Assembly: GCA_027298165.1 (NCBI GenBank)
Contig: JAPUGN010000021.1
Location: 1 to 10,834 of the forward strand
DNA from: Nitrospinota bacterium
GTDB taxonomy: Bacteria > Nitrospinota > Nitrospinia > Nitrospinales > Nitrospinaceae
Reading direction: 5' to 3'
DNA length: 10,834 nt
In this document: piece by piece, positions 1 to 6,658 of the stretch
Layout: every line of letters begins with the position of its first letter
How positions within the stretch are numbered: position 1 is the first letter of the stretch
Notes under the pieces: generated by a model
Seen by the model: only the letters and a program-made list of their open reading frames with translations
The model's database searches: none
Told to the model about the DNA's origin: nothing
Position numbers and translations under genes: made by a program

Positions 1-30
1 CTCTGGCTGGGTAGCAGTTTCTTCTGGCAT
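1..30 (-). CDS. Possible 5' end of a gene cut by the window edge
   Basis: On the minus strand an ATG at 30-28 opens a frame that stays open to the window edge and reads MPEETATQPE. Only ten codons are visible, so no family can be named. The nearest Shine-Dalgarno-like stretch (GGAG) lies about 12 nt upstream, which is far. The orientation agrees with every other gene in the left 7.8 kb. The plus strand is also open here for about 22 codons, ending in TAG near position 67, so a plus-strand gene tail is the main alternative. Confidence 0.35.
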   Translation of the reverse strand, partial: MPEETATQPE

Positions 31-168
31 GGGTCGTTTGGCTCCAAACTATTGTTAAAAAAGGATTAGTGTTATTTCAGGATAACAAATTTTTGGAATT
101 TTTCCACGATTCTTTAGCGTTTAAAAAACCGGCTATTATGAGCAAAAAATCCCTTTAGATTTGGGAGT

Positions 169-651
169 TTAAGAAGTTCTGGGCAGTTTGAAAGGCCATT
201 GTTTGGTTACCACGGGAGGTTGCTCGGGTGCCAGGTAACCTTCGATCAGGAGGAGTCCGCGACCGTCGTCGGCTTTGACGACGATCTGTTTGGAGCCGTC
301 TTTTTTCAGGCGCGAATATATGCGCACGTCTTTGGGGATGATGGGCATGCCCGCGGTTCGCAACCCTTCGCGTTCCATGGGGTCCAATTCCCATTCCGAG
401 GGCGGCCACTCGGCAGCGCCCATTTCGGAGAACATCCAGCTAACAAAATCGGAGGGTTTCCCTTCGGGATAAAACGCAATAAACGAAGATCGCTGCAACT
501 GACGCGGAGCGGACATGTAGCGGACCACGCGGCCGGCTCTCTCCAATTGGGGATAATCCCCGGCGCTGCTCCAATCCATAAAAAACATGGGAAGCATCAG
601 GAGAAATGCCAACCCCACCGCCCAAGGCACTATTTTCGATCGTTCCGCCAT
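169..651 (-). CDS. Small protein with N-terminal membrane anchor, function unknown
   Basis: This is a 160-residue protein beginning MAERSK. Residues about 9-28 form one hydrophobic segment followed by an acidic, polar domain, so it is probably anchored in the inner membrane with the rest in the periplasm; an uncleaved signal anchor fits better than a lipoprotein because no lipobox cysteine is visible. The remainder is a soluble domain rich in Pro, Trp and charged residues that I do not recognise. The frame is open further upstream into the 3' end of the pentapeptide gene, but the ATG at 651 is preferred because the hydrophobic anchor then sits at the N terminus. The Shine-Dalgarno sequence is weak (GGA about 10 nt upstream). 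It lies 82 nt downstream of the pentapeptide gene on the same strand, with a small stem-loop between them, and could be its operon partner. Confidence 0.6.
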   Translation of the reverse strand: MAERSKIVPWAVGLAFLLMLPMFFMDWSSAGDYPQLERAGRVVRYMSAPRQLQRSSFIAFYPEGKPSDFVSWMFSEMGAAEWPPSEWELDPMEREGLRTAGMPIIPKDVRIYSRLKKDGSKQIVVKADDGRGLLLIEGYLAPEQPPVVTKQWPFKLPRTS

Positions 652-682
652 AATACGGATTCCATTAATTTTTGAGCTTGAT

Positions 683-697
683 CTCAGTATCACTGAG
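683..697. repeat. Short perfect stem-loop between two genes
   Basis: CTCAGT, a 3-nt loop and ACTGAG form a perfect 6-bp hairpin in the 82-nt gap between the pentapeptide gene and the membrane-anchored protein. On the minus strand it is followed by a weak A/T-rich stretch with no real U tract, so it could be a weak attenuator or simply chance. Confidence 0.3.
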
Positions 698-733
698 AGG
701 GAGGCGTCCGTCCAGATGAACTTTTCTGCGCAT

Positions 734-1462
734 TCATTCTTCCAAGCAACGGCATTCATAATTCTCCGCCGTGGTCCACTGGAGTTGGATGTAATGCGGG
801 AAGCGGGTGCGGTCTTTTTCAAAAAGAGCAGATTCGATTTGTGAGCAGTCGAGGTGGAGCGCCCCGGTGAAGTCTGCCCCGGTAATGTCACATTCGCTGA
901 AATCGGCACCGGCAAGATCGGCCTGATTCAAATACGCGTTTTTCAAATGGGCACCGGTTAAATCGGCGCCCTTCAGGTTGGCGCCGGTGAGACGGGTGCC
1001 CTCCAGGTTTGCATAACGCAAATCAGCGCCGGTCAGGTCGGCGCCCGAAAAGTCAGCTTGGCGCAGGTCCCCCGCCGTGAGTTCTGCTTCTCTCAGGCAG
1101 GCTTTTTCAAGCCTGCCTTCGTTCATATAGACGCCGGTCATGTGGGTGAGACTGAGGTCGGCCCGGGCGAGGTCGGAGCGGCGCAGATCGGCCCCTTCCA
1201 GATTGGCCGAAGTAAAGTCTGCCTCCTGGAATGAAGAATCGCTGAGATTGGCTTCCTCCAGATCGGCCTCCCGGAAACAGGTTTTAGAGGCCTGGACCTC
1301 CCGGAGACGCGCCCGATAGAACGCAGCGCGGGAACAGTCCGCACCTTGCAGGGAGGCTTCGCTGAGGTCGGCTTCGCTGAAATCGCATTCGGAAAGATCC
1401 TGGCCGTCGAAATTCTTACCGACCAGGTCCTTTCCACTCCAGTCTTTGGTTGAGGGTTCCAT
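734..1462 (-). CDS. Pentapeptide-repeat protein
   Basis: The 242-residue product carries tandem A(D/N)LXX pentapeptide repeats over residues about 9-205, for example SEADLSEASLQGAD and SGADLTGADLRYANLEGT. Such repeats fold into a right-handed quadrilateral beta-helix. No signal peptide or membrane segment is visible, so it is expected in the cytoplasm. Family members range from DNA-mimicking gyrase protectors (Qnr/MfpA) to proteins of unknown role; nothing here, such as a Qnr-type loop pattern, allows a function to be assigned. After the repeats is a non-repeat tail with three cysteines near the end (NYECRCLEE). The ATG at 1462 is the only reasonable start but has no clear Shine-Dalgarno sequence. 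It lies 44 nt downstream of the zinc-ribbon membrane protein gene, so the two may be co-transcribed. Confidence 0.9.
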   Translation of the reverse strand: MEPSTKDWSGKDLVGKNFDGQDLSECDFSEADLSEASLQGADCSRAAFYRARLREVQASKTCFREADLEEANLSDSSFQEADFTSANLEGADLRRSDLARADLSLTHMTGVYMNEGRLEKACLREAELTAGDLRQADFSGADLTGADLRYANLEGTRLTGANLKGADLTGAHLKNAYLNQADLAGADFSECDITGADFTGALHLDCSQIESALFEKDRTRFPHYIQLQWTTAENYECRCLEE

Positions 1463-1506
1463 ACACGGTGTTTGTGAAATTTATATAGACCGGATTCGCG
1501 TCCCTG

Positions 1507-1986
1507 TTACTCGCCCGGGTCCGGCGGTTTGAAATCAATGAGTCCCTGCTGGCCCTTGGGTTTCAGTCCGCGACGGGTGGATGTTCTCAGAATTGTTTTC
1601 AGGTTTTTCTGCCCGGGTTTCGGAGGCGGAACCTTTTTTTCTGAAACCGGCTTGGAGGACGCCCCCGTGGTCGGCGGTAAGGAATCGGCCATCATCGCCT
1701 GGGGAAACGTGTTCATCAATCGCATCATATTCATCGCGCGGGAGGAGGAGGTCAATACGACCGAAGGCGTCCTGCAATTCGGGCAGATCTCCTGTTTGCG
1801 CACCCGCCGCCAAATGGAATAAATGACGCCCGGAAGAATATACAGCAACCACATGAACAGCTCAATAATCAGCATCCCCCGGTTGGCCATGACGGGTTCC
1901 CGCTGACACCCGCACTCCAGGCACAGGTATTTTTTTCTAAAATCGAATGCGGCTACTTTTTTAAGCTTTTTCACGGCGTTCCCCAT
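1507..1986 (-). CDS. Zinc-ribbon membrane protein with Cys pairs flanking a hydrophobic segment
   Basis: This 159-residue protein has Cys22-x2-Cys25 (plus Cys27), then a hydrophobic segment at residues about 38-58, then Cys68-x2-Cys71. The two cysteine pairs can form one zinc ribbon with a membrane-embedded insertion, an arrangement reminiscent of LITAF-like domains and of short bacterial zinc-ribbon proteins with an IELxxWLxxxLPGxIYSxWR core. Residues 80-159 form a Met-rich, then Pro/Lys-rich basic tail that is probably disordered and cytoplasmic. A Shine-Dalgarno-like GGGAA is 5-6 nt before the ATG, and a perfect TATAAT lies close upstream. It is first in a probable set with the pentapeptide gene. 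No biochemical role can be given. Confidence 0.75.
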   Translation of the reverse strand: MGNAVKKLKKVAAFDFRKKYLCLECGCQREPVMANRGMLIIELFMWLLYILPGVIYSIWRRVRKQEICPNCRTPSVVLTSSSRAMNMMRLMNTFPQAMMADSLPPTTGASSKPVSEKKVPPPKPGQKNLKTILRTSTRRGLKPKGQQGLIDFKPPDPGE

Positions 1987-2001
1987 ACAATTCCCACGTA
2001 T

Positions 2002-2029
2002 ATTATATTAAGGGAACCCGATTTAAAAA
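2002..2029 (-). promoter_or_regulatory. Putative sigma-70-type promoter for the zinc-ribbon gene
   Basis: On the minus strand a perfect -10 box TATAAT (2007-2002) follows TTTTTA (2029-2024) with a 16-bp spacer. The -35 box is poor (3 of 6). Transcription would begin about 10 nt before the ATG at 1986, giving a very short leader. It sits in the only gap (70 nt) between the FNT gene and this gene. Confidence 0.35.
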
Positions 2030-2056
2030 CCTATTCCTTTGTCAGGGTAAAACCGG

Positions 2057-2893
2057 TTAATCGCGGGGAACGCCGCTGATGACTTCTGACTCACGGGCAG
2101 GGACAGACACTCGCCCCGGGGCTTCAACATTTTTGGCGCTGGCGAACCCATAGGCCATGCCCACAAACAACGCGCCACCGACGATATTGCCCAGCGTGAC
2201 CCAGGCCAGGTTATGCAACCCGCCCGCAAAAGATATTTCGGCACCGTGAGGGATCAACAGGCCCAGGCTGAACAGGGTCATATTGGCCACGCAATGCTCG
2301 AATCCGCTGCTGATAAACGCGAACAGGCACCAGAAAATCATAATCAGTTTTGCGGTTTCACTTTTAGCCTTCACTGCCAGCCACACAGCCAGGCACACCA
2401 GCCAGTTGCATAAAATTCCGCGAACAAACAATTCCTTGGCGCCGGTATTCATTTTCATGGAGCTCACCTGCAGAACCAGGTTTTTGGAAGATTCCGCAAG
2501 GCTGTCGCCATGAAACACCAGCCAGGCTAGAAACACCGAGCCGATCAGATTCCCCAGATAACACAGGAGCCAGGATTTCAGCACCGGTCCCATGGATGTT
2601 TTATTTTGTACTCGTCCAACCACCAGAATCATATTACTGCCGGTGAACAACTCCGATCCGGCGAAGATGACCAGGCTCAACGCGATGCCAAAGCTGGCGC
2701 CCATCACCAGTTTCAAAAAGGGTCCGCCATCGGCGTGAATCGGACCCCCTATTGCAAAGATCAGGATGATCCCGAACCCCACATAAATGCCCGCCAGCGC
2801 CGACAACACCAGAAAACCCATGGGGGCGGATTCCATATATTTAAGTTTCTTGCTGGCGGTTTCTGCAATCGTTTTTATTTCATCTGCAAACAT
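2057..2893 (-). CDS. nirC: FNT-family formate/nitrite channel (NirC/FocA type)
   Basis: This 278-residue polytopic inner-membrane protein belongs to the formate/nitrite transporter family, whose usual length is about 260-290. It has the omega-loop motif GSELFTGSN (residues 79-87, Thr84), the central pore histidine in SGFEHCVANM (His200), the RGILCNW segment (158-164) and the terminal GNIVGG motif (235-240); about six membrane helices are evident. The frame is open 70 codons further upstream into nirA, but the ATG at 2893 has a good GAGG Shine-Dalgarno 5-6 nt before it and gives the normal family N terminus. It starts 34 nt after nirA on the same strand, so nitrite is the likely substrate, although FNT channels also carry formate or hydrosulfide and sequence alone does not decide. 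The C-terminal ~25 residues are a polar extension. Confidence 0.9.
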   Translation of the reverse strand: MFADEIKTIAETASKKLKYMESAPMGFLVLSALAGIYVGFGIILIFAIGGPIHADGGPFLKLVMGASFGIALSLVIFAGSELFTGSNMILVVGRVQNKTSMGPVLKSWLLCYLGNLIGSVFLAWLVFHGDSLAESSKNLVLQVSSMKMNTGAKELFVRGILCNWLVCLAVWLAVKAKSETAKLIMIFWCLFAFISSGFEHCVANMTLFSLGLLIPHGAEISFAGGLHNLAWVTLGNIVGGALFVGMAYGFASAKNVEAPGRVSVPARESEVISGVPRD

Positions 2894-2927
2894 AAATCCT
2901 CTTGGATAACTCCGTAAAAGTTGTGGC

Positions 2928-4523
2928 TCAAATACAAGCCGGGGATGGATGAGAAGGTAAAACCTTCCGGTCGGGCTTGACAGATGCAGCGGGCTTCGAT
3001 TTCTTTGAGGCGCCCCGTTTCCGCCGTACCGGATGCATCTTCGTCCGAGTGTGATAGGGAATGATATTTTCCAAAACCTGGGGAAGCCGGTCACAGGGCA
3101 CATTTTCCATTATCTTGGTGGCGTGTTTGGGATGCGGCCCGGCTCTTCCGCCAACAAAAATATCCACGGCATCCACAATAACTCCGTTCACTTTCGCCTT
3201 TTTCCCCAGAAACCCGATGTCCGCCACTAGATGATTGCCGCATCCGGCGGGACAGCCCGACCAGTGCATGGAAATGGCATCCACATTATCCAGCCGGGCT
3301 TCCAATTCCGAGGCCACGACCACCGCCTGCCCCTTGGTTTCAATGGCCGCGAGGTGACAGTAATCCTGACCGACACAACTGACCAGATTTTTTTTGATGG
3401 CCGAGGGCGCATAAAGCAGATTTTTCAACGCCGGTTCTGCCAAAAGGTTTCCCAGACACTTGTCCGTCACATTGGGAATAATCAATGCCTGGTGTGGAGA
3501 TATCCGGATTTCCCCATTACCATATTGATGGGCGAGCTCCGCCACCTGAAACAACTCTTCGGCCTGAATTCTCCCGACGATCACTTTCAATCCAACAAAA
3601 TTCATCATGGAATTTTTTTGCCTGAAAACCCCCAGGTGATCTTTGATGTCGTTGAGCCTTTGATCCTGACCGGCGTCTTTCAGCGGGCGTTTCAGACGCA
3701 GGACCAACTCCTCCCGAAACCGTTCTTCCCCCCATTCATCCAACAGAAAGGCCAGACGGTTTTGCGTGCGGGATTCGCGGCACCCGTGGTCCCGGAACAA
3801 CAGAATGATTTCCGCGCACACCGCCACCACTTCTTCGGGAAGAACAAAAATATCCAACGGACTGGCGATCCGGTAACCACCGGAACCCAGCTTTCCCCCC
3901 GCCAGAATATTGAATCCGACGCGCTCTGTACCCGCCAGGGTTTTGATCGCGGGAATCAGCGCCAAGTCCTGGGTTTCCATATGAAGGCAGTTGTCGGGAC
4001 AGCCGGTAATGGCGATATTGAATTTTCGCGGAAGATTTACAAACTCCGGGTTGCCCAGAATATGGTCGGTCAAAGCTTTGACCCAGGGGGACGCATCGAT
4101 GATTTCTCTGGGATGCAGACCCGCGACGGGGCATCCCATGATGTTCCGCACATTGTCGATCCCGGTTTGGAGAGACGTCAGCCCCACCGCTTCCAGGGCA
4201 TCAAACACCGCGATAATATCCTCAATGCGCAGATGCCGGATTTGAAACTGCTGGCGGGTGGTGATATCGATGACCCCATTCCCGAATTGAGTGGAGATCA
4301 ACGATAAAACGCGCAACTGATGGGCATTCGCGAACCCGTTCGGAATGCGCACTCGAAGCATGAAAAACCCGGGCGTGGGTTTTCTTAAAAACAAACCGTA
4401 CCACTTGAGTCTTTGCACATCGTCTTCGGAAATCGACTCCCATCCTTCGCGGGCAAAACGCGCCAGGTCGTTTTTCACATCCAAAACATATTTTTCCGCT
4501 TTGAGTTTTTCAACTTTATTCAT
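2928..4523 (-). CDS. nirA: Ferredoxin-nitrite reductase, assimilatory (NirA)
   Basis: This 531-residue siroheme/[4Fe-4S] enzyme performs the six-electron reduction of nitrite to ammonium with reduced ferredoxin in the cytoplasm. It shows the duplicated nitrite/sulfite reductase architecture: a ferredoxin-like half domain near residues 50-115, the first siroheme domain with GCPVAGLHP and GCPDNC (about 130-180), a second half domain (about 310-370), and the second siroheme domain. The cluster ligands are Cys383-x5-Cys389 (CVGQDYC) and Cys424-x3-Cys428 (CPAGC). The related sulfite reductase is the alternative; the adjacent FNT channel favours nitrite. I chose the ATG at 4523 because AGGGA lies 6 nt upstream; a TTG one codon earlier (4526) is possible. 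The last ~40 residues are a Lys/Arg/Pro-rich tail beyond the catalytic core. A sigma-54-like site lies ~75 nt upstream. Confidence 0.93.
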   Translation of the reverse strand: MNKVEKLKAEKYVLDVKNDLARFAREGWESISEDDVQRLKWYGLFLRKPTPGFFMLRVRIPNGFANAHQLRVLSLISTQFGNGVIDITTRQQFQIRHLRIEDIIAVFDALEAVGLTSLQTGIDNVRNIMGCPVAGLHPREIIDASPWVKALTDHILGNPEFVNLPRKFNIAITGCPDNCLHMETQDLALIPAIKTLAGTERVGFNILAGGKLGSGGYRIASPLDIFVLPEEVVAVCAEIILLFRDHGCRESRTQNRLAFLLDEWGEERFREELVLRLKRPLKDAGQDQRLNDIKDHLGVFRQKNSMMNFVGLKVIVGRIQAEELFQVAELAHQYGNGEIRISPHQALIIPNVTDKCLGNLLAEPALKNLLYAPSAIKKNLVSCVGQDYCHLAAIETKGQAVVVASELEARLDNVDAISMHWSGCPAGCGNHLVADIGFLGKKAKVNGVIVDAVDIFVGGRAGPHPKHATKIMENVPCDRLPQVLENIIPYHTRTKMHPVRRKRGASKKSKPAASVKPDRKVLPSHPSPACI

Positions 4524-4532
4524 CAAGCATCC

Positions 4533-4664
4533 CTAATCAAATTTCAATAATACGCAGGCCGAGCCTTCCAGCTCATCCCATAAGCCTCCAACTAATACAA
4601 TTTCCGTGCCGTTTTGAATTTTTACCTGAATTGAATATAAATCTGCCCAGATAATAGGGGTTTA
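4533..4664 (-). other. Open frame without a usual start codon, ending at the nirA ribosome-binding site
   Basis: The minus strand has 43 sense codons between a TAA (near 4666) and a TAG (4535-4533). The reading (for example IQNGTEIVLVGGLWDELEG in the middle) has the alternating hydrophobic pattern of real protein. No ATG, GTG or TTG precedes that part, and no Shine-Dalgarno is seen; only ATT/ATC codons lie at its start. Its TAG forms part of the AGGGA of nirA, the geometry of translational coupling. It overlaps the sigma-54-like site, and the two readings compete. It could be a gene remnant, an unusually started small ORF, or chance. Confidence 0.2.
4596..4611 (-). promoter_or_regulatory. Sigma-54-like (-24/-12) site upstream of nirA
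   Basis: Read on the minus strand, the 16 bases CGGCACGGAAATTGTA resemble the sigma-54 consensus TGGCACG-N4-TTGCA. The GGCACG and TTG elements match with the right spacing; the first T is C, and the normally conserved C of the -12 box is T. Transcription would begin near 4586, about 60 nt before the nirA ATG. Nitrogen assimilation genes are frequent sigma-54 targets, which makes this plausible. No NtrC-like enhancer site was identified. Confidence 0.3.
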
Positions 4665-4816
4665 GAGGGTAATGAAGGAAAATTTGAAGGAAGGAAAACT
4701 TGGGGGAAATGCTTAAAAAAACCAAATCACAATTTTGTCAGCGCCTAAAAATGAGGCAAAGCGATTTGGGAGGAACAAGAAATCCAGACATTTGATCAGA
4801 AATGTTCCAAGAAGAG

Positions 4817-5203
4817 TCAGCGGGGGAAAATCTCTTTAATTTTTTCTTCCAATTGAGTGGTATTAAAAGGTTTGACAATGTACTGATTGACGCCCGCCTG
4901 AACGGCCTCTATGATCTTTTCCTTGTCCGCTTCGGAGGTCACCATCAAAAAAGGAAGTTCCTTCAAGGCGTCGTCGGCTCGGATAGCTATTAATAAATCA
5001 ATTCCAGTCATTTTAGGCATGCTCCAATCCGAGATCACCAGATCAATGGTGTCCTCGTTGATCTTTTTCAATGCCTGTTCTCCATCTTCCGCGTCCACCA
5101 CATTCGACTGCTCAAAACCCAGTTGCTTCAAATTATTTTTGATAATCTGACGCATCACAGAGGAGTCATCTACCACAATTACTTTTTTGGTTTCGTAACC
5201 CAT
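4817..5203 (-). CDS. Single-domain CheY-like response regulator
   Basis: The 128-residue protein is a lone receiver domain without an output domain. The acidic pocket is Asp12-Asp13, the phospho-acceptor is Asp59 (in SDWSMPKMTG), the switch residues are Thr89 and Tyr108, and Lys111 is in the KPF motif. The Asp-Trp-Ser-Met-Pro pattern after the acceptor and the tyrosine at the switch position are typical of chemotaxis CheY, but lone receivers also serve in phosphorelays, and no chemotaxis or flagellar gene is visible nearby. It is therefore not given a firm symbol. The ATG at 5203 is preceded by AAGGAAAG at 6 nt spacing. A possible 59-codon ORF ends 25 nt upstream. Confidence 0.9.
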   Translation of the reverse strand: MGYETKKVIVVDDSSVMRQIIKNNLKQLGFEQSNVVDAEDGEQALKKINEDTIDLVISDWSMPKMTGIDLLIAIRADDALKELPFLMVTSEADKEKIIEAVQAGVNQYIVKPFNTTQLEEKIKEIFPR

Positions 5204-5228
5204 AATTTACTTTCCTTTTTCGGGGAAT

Positions 5229-5408
5229 TTAGTTGTTAATCAAAATCTCAAAATCCAATAACCTTACTCTCACTGAACTGAGATCACCATCTTGCATTTT
5301 GGGGTCCAATTTCGTCTGAATTTCACCCCTGCTCGGCTCCTCTACCGGCGCAGAAGATTTAAATGCGACATCAAGCCGGTTTCTCCCGGAAGGATCAACC
5401 GAATGCAA
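5229..5408 (-). CDS. Possible small ORF directly upstream of cheY (TTG start)
   Basis: A 59-codon frame begins with TTG at 5408 and ends with TAA at 5231-5229, 25 nt before the cheY ATG. The predicted product is charged, with a middle part reading PVEEPSRGEIQTKLDPKMQD and an aliphatic C-terminal helix-like end (VRVRLLDFEILINN). No Shine-Dalgarno precedes the TTG, but the promoter-like site just upstream would place the transcription start at or next to the TTG, so leaderless translation is conceivable. I recognise no family. If it is not coding, cheY would have an untranslated leader of about 200 nt. Confidence 0.35.
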   Translation of the reverse strand: MHSVDPSGRNRLDVAFKSSAPVEEPSRGEIQTKLDPKMQDGDLSSVRVRLLDFEILINN

Positions 5409-5413
5409 TATAA

Positions 5414-5444
5414 ATTAAATAAACTGTTTATGTAAAAGAGTCAA
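5414..5444 (-). promoter_or_regulatory. Putative sigma-70-type promoter for cheY and the small ORF
   Basis: On the minus strand TTGACT (5444-5439) is followed after 19 bp by TTTAAT (5419-5414). A variant reading gives a 17-bp spacer and TATTTA (5421-5416). The surrounding stretch from about 5410 to 5520 is A/T-rich and holds no gene. Confidence 0.35.
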
Positions 5445-5527
5445 GGAAAAAACAACTTCATTTTAACCAATATGTATTATTTCCTTATAAGGGAAATTCC
5501 GGGTAAATGCGATAAAAATTGTTGGTT

Positions 5528-6619
5528 TCAAACAGGTTGCGGGACCTCATACAGGGTGTCCCGCTCAATGGGGATCCGCCCGGCTTCCCGGATCATATCG
5601 ACTATGGTTTGCCGGTGGAAAATCTGATCGGTGCAGGCCCCGGCGGCATGAATGATCTTCTCCTCCACCACGGTGCCGTCCATGTCATCGGTCCCCATAG
5701 ACAGAGCCATCTGGGCGATTTTCGGGGTGATCATGATCCAGAACGCTTTGACGTGTGGAAAGTTATCCAGCATCAGCCGCGACACCGCCAGCGCCCGCAA
5801 ATCCAATTGACCGGTGGTGGCGGGCAAAAAATCCAACGGGGTGTTCTCCGGATGAAACGACAGGGGAATGAAAGTAACAAATCCGCCCGTTCGGTCCTGC
5901 ATTTCCCTGAGCCGGACCAGATGGTCCACGCGCTCTTCAATGGTTTCCAGATGACCGTACAGCATGGTGGCATTGCTTTTCAGCCCCACCTCATGCGCGA
6001 TTTCGTGGACCTCCAGCCATTCTTCCCCGGTAATCTTGTCGTTGCAGATCTTCTTCCGGCATCGGCTGGCGAAGATTTCCGCCCCTCCCCCCGGGATTGA
6101 GCCCAAACCAGCATCTCTTAATTCGGTCAGGGTTTCGCGCAGTGGCCGGCCCGCCAGCTGCGCAAGATAATGCAACTCCACTGCGGTGAAGGCCTGAATA
6201 TGGACCTCCGGAAACCGGTCCTTGAGTCCTCTCACCATATCCAGGTAAAACTTGTACGGCCAGTCCGGATGCAGTCCACCGACAATATGAAACTCGCTGA
6301 CCTCCCCGCCCCGGTACGCCCCGGCATCGGCAAAAATCTCATCCAGCGATTTCTCGTAGGCGTTGGGCGCGTCGGCCTTGACCCCGAAGGCGCAGAACTG
6401 GCAACTGTGGATGCAAACATTGGTAGGGTTGATATGCCGGTTATGAATGAAATAAGCATTGTCCCCATTGAGCCGCTCGCGCACCCGGTTGGCCAGGCGC
6501 CCCACTCCCAGCAGGTCCGGCGATTCAAACAAAGTAACGCCATCCTCAAAACTCAGGCGCTCTTCATTCAAAACCTTATCATCTAAGGGTTTAAGCCTTT
6601 TATCGAGATATGCAAACAT
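5528..6619 (-). CDS. mqnE: Aminodeoxyfutalosine synthase, radical SAM (MqnE)
   Basis: This 363-residue radical SAM enzyme of the futalosine menaquinone pathway adds the adenosyl radical to 3-[(1-carboxyvinyl)oxy]benzoate to give 6-amino-6-deoxyfutalosine. The [4Fe-4S] motif is Cys69-x3-Cys73-x2-Cys76 within HINPTNVCIHSCQFCAF. The segments EFHIVGGLHPDWPYKFY, HIQAFTAVELH, SIPGGGAEIF, NATMLYGHLET and FIPLSFHPENT are the MqnE pattern and separate it from the related cyclase MqnC and from the F420 enzymes CofG/H. A strong AGGAGG lies 4 nt before the ATG at 6619. It is the last gene of the visible set prenyltransferase, arfA-like gene, mqnE, starting 39 nt after the arfA-like stop codon. Confidence 0.93.
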   Translation of the reverse strand: MFAYLDKRLKPLDDKVLNEERLSFEDGVTLFESPDLLGVGRLANRVRERLNGDNAYFIHNRHINPTNVCIHSCQFCAFGVKADAPNAYEKSLDEIFADAGAYRGGEVSEFHIVGGLHPDWPYKFYLDMVRGLKDRFPEVHIQAFTAVELHYLAQLAGRPLRETLTELRDAGLGSIPGGGAEIFASRCRKKICNDKITGEEWLEVHEIAHEVGLKSNATMLYGHLETIEERVDHLVRLREMQDRTGGFVTFIPLSFHPENTPLDFLPATTGQLDLRALAVSRLMLDNFPHVKAFWIMITPKIAQMALSMGTDDMDGTVVEEKIIHAAGACTDQIFHRQTIVDMIREAGRIPIERDTLYEVPQPV

Positions 6620-6658
6620 CCAGCCTCCTATCCTTTACATTCACCCAGAGCCGGTCCG

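Noticed and set aside
652..915. N-terminal extension of the membrane-anchored protein into the pentapeptide gene
   Set aside because: It would overlap the conserved 3' end of another gene and bury the hydrophobic anchor in the middle of the protein.
3231..4307. Long plus-strand open frame (358 codons) opposite nirA
   Set aside because: It is antisense to a clear nirA whose catalytic cysteines are intact, and its translation shows no recognisable domain; it is a shadow of the biased codon use.
4788..4805. ACATTT/AAATGT stem-loop after cheY as a terminator
   Set aside because: Only 6 A/T-rich pairs with no U tract, and a competing GGAACA/TGTTCC pairing overlaps it.
5479..5497. ATTTCC...GGAAAT palindrome after mqnE as a terminator or operator
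   Set aside because: Weak A/T-rich symmetry with one extra base and no U tract; it could be chance in A/T-rich DNA.
5519..6100. Plus-strand open frame opposite mqnE
   Set aside because: It lies antisense to a complete radical SAM gene and has no protein-like features of its own.
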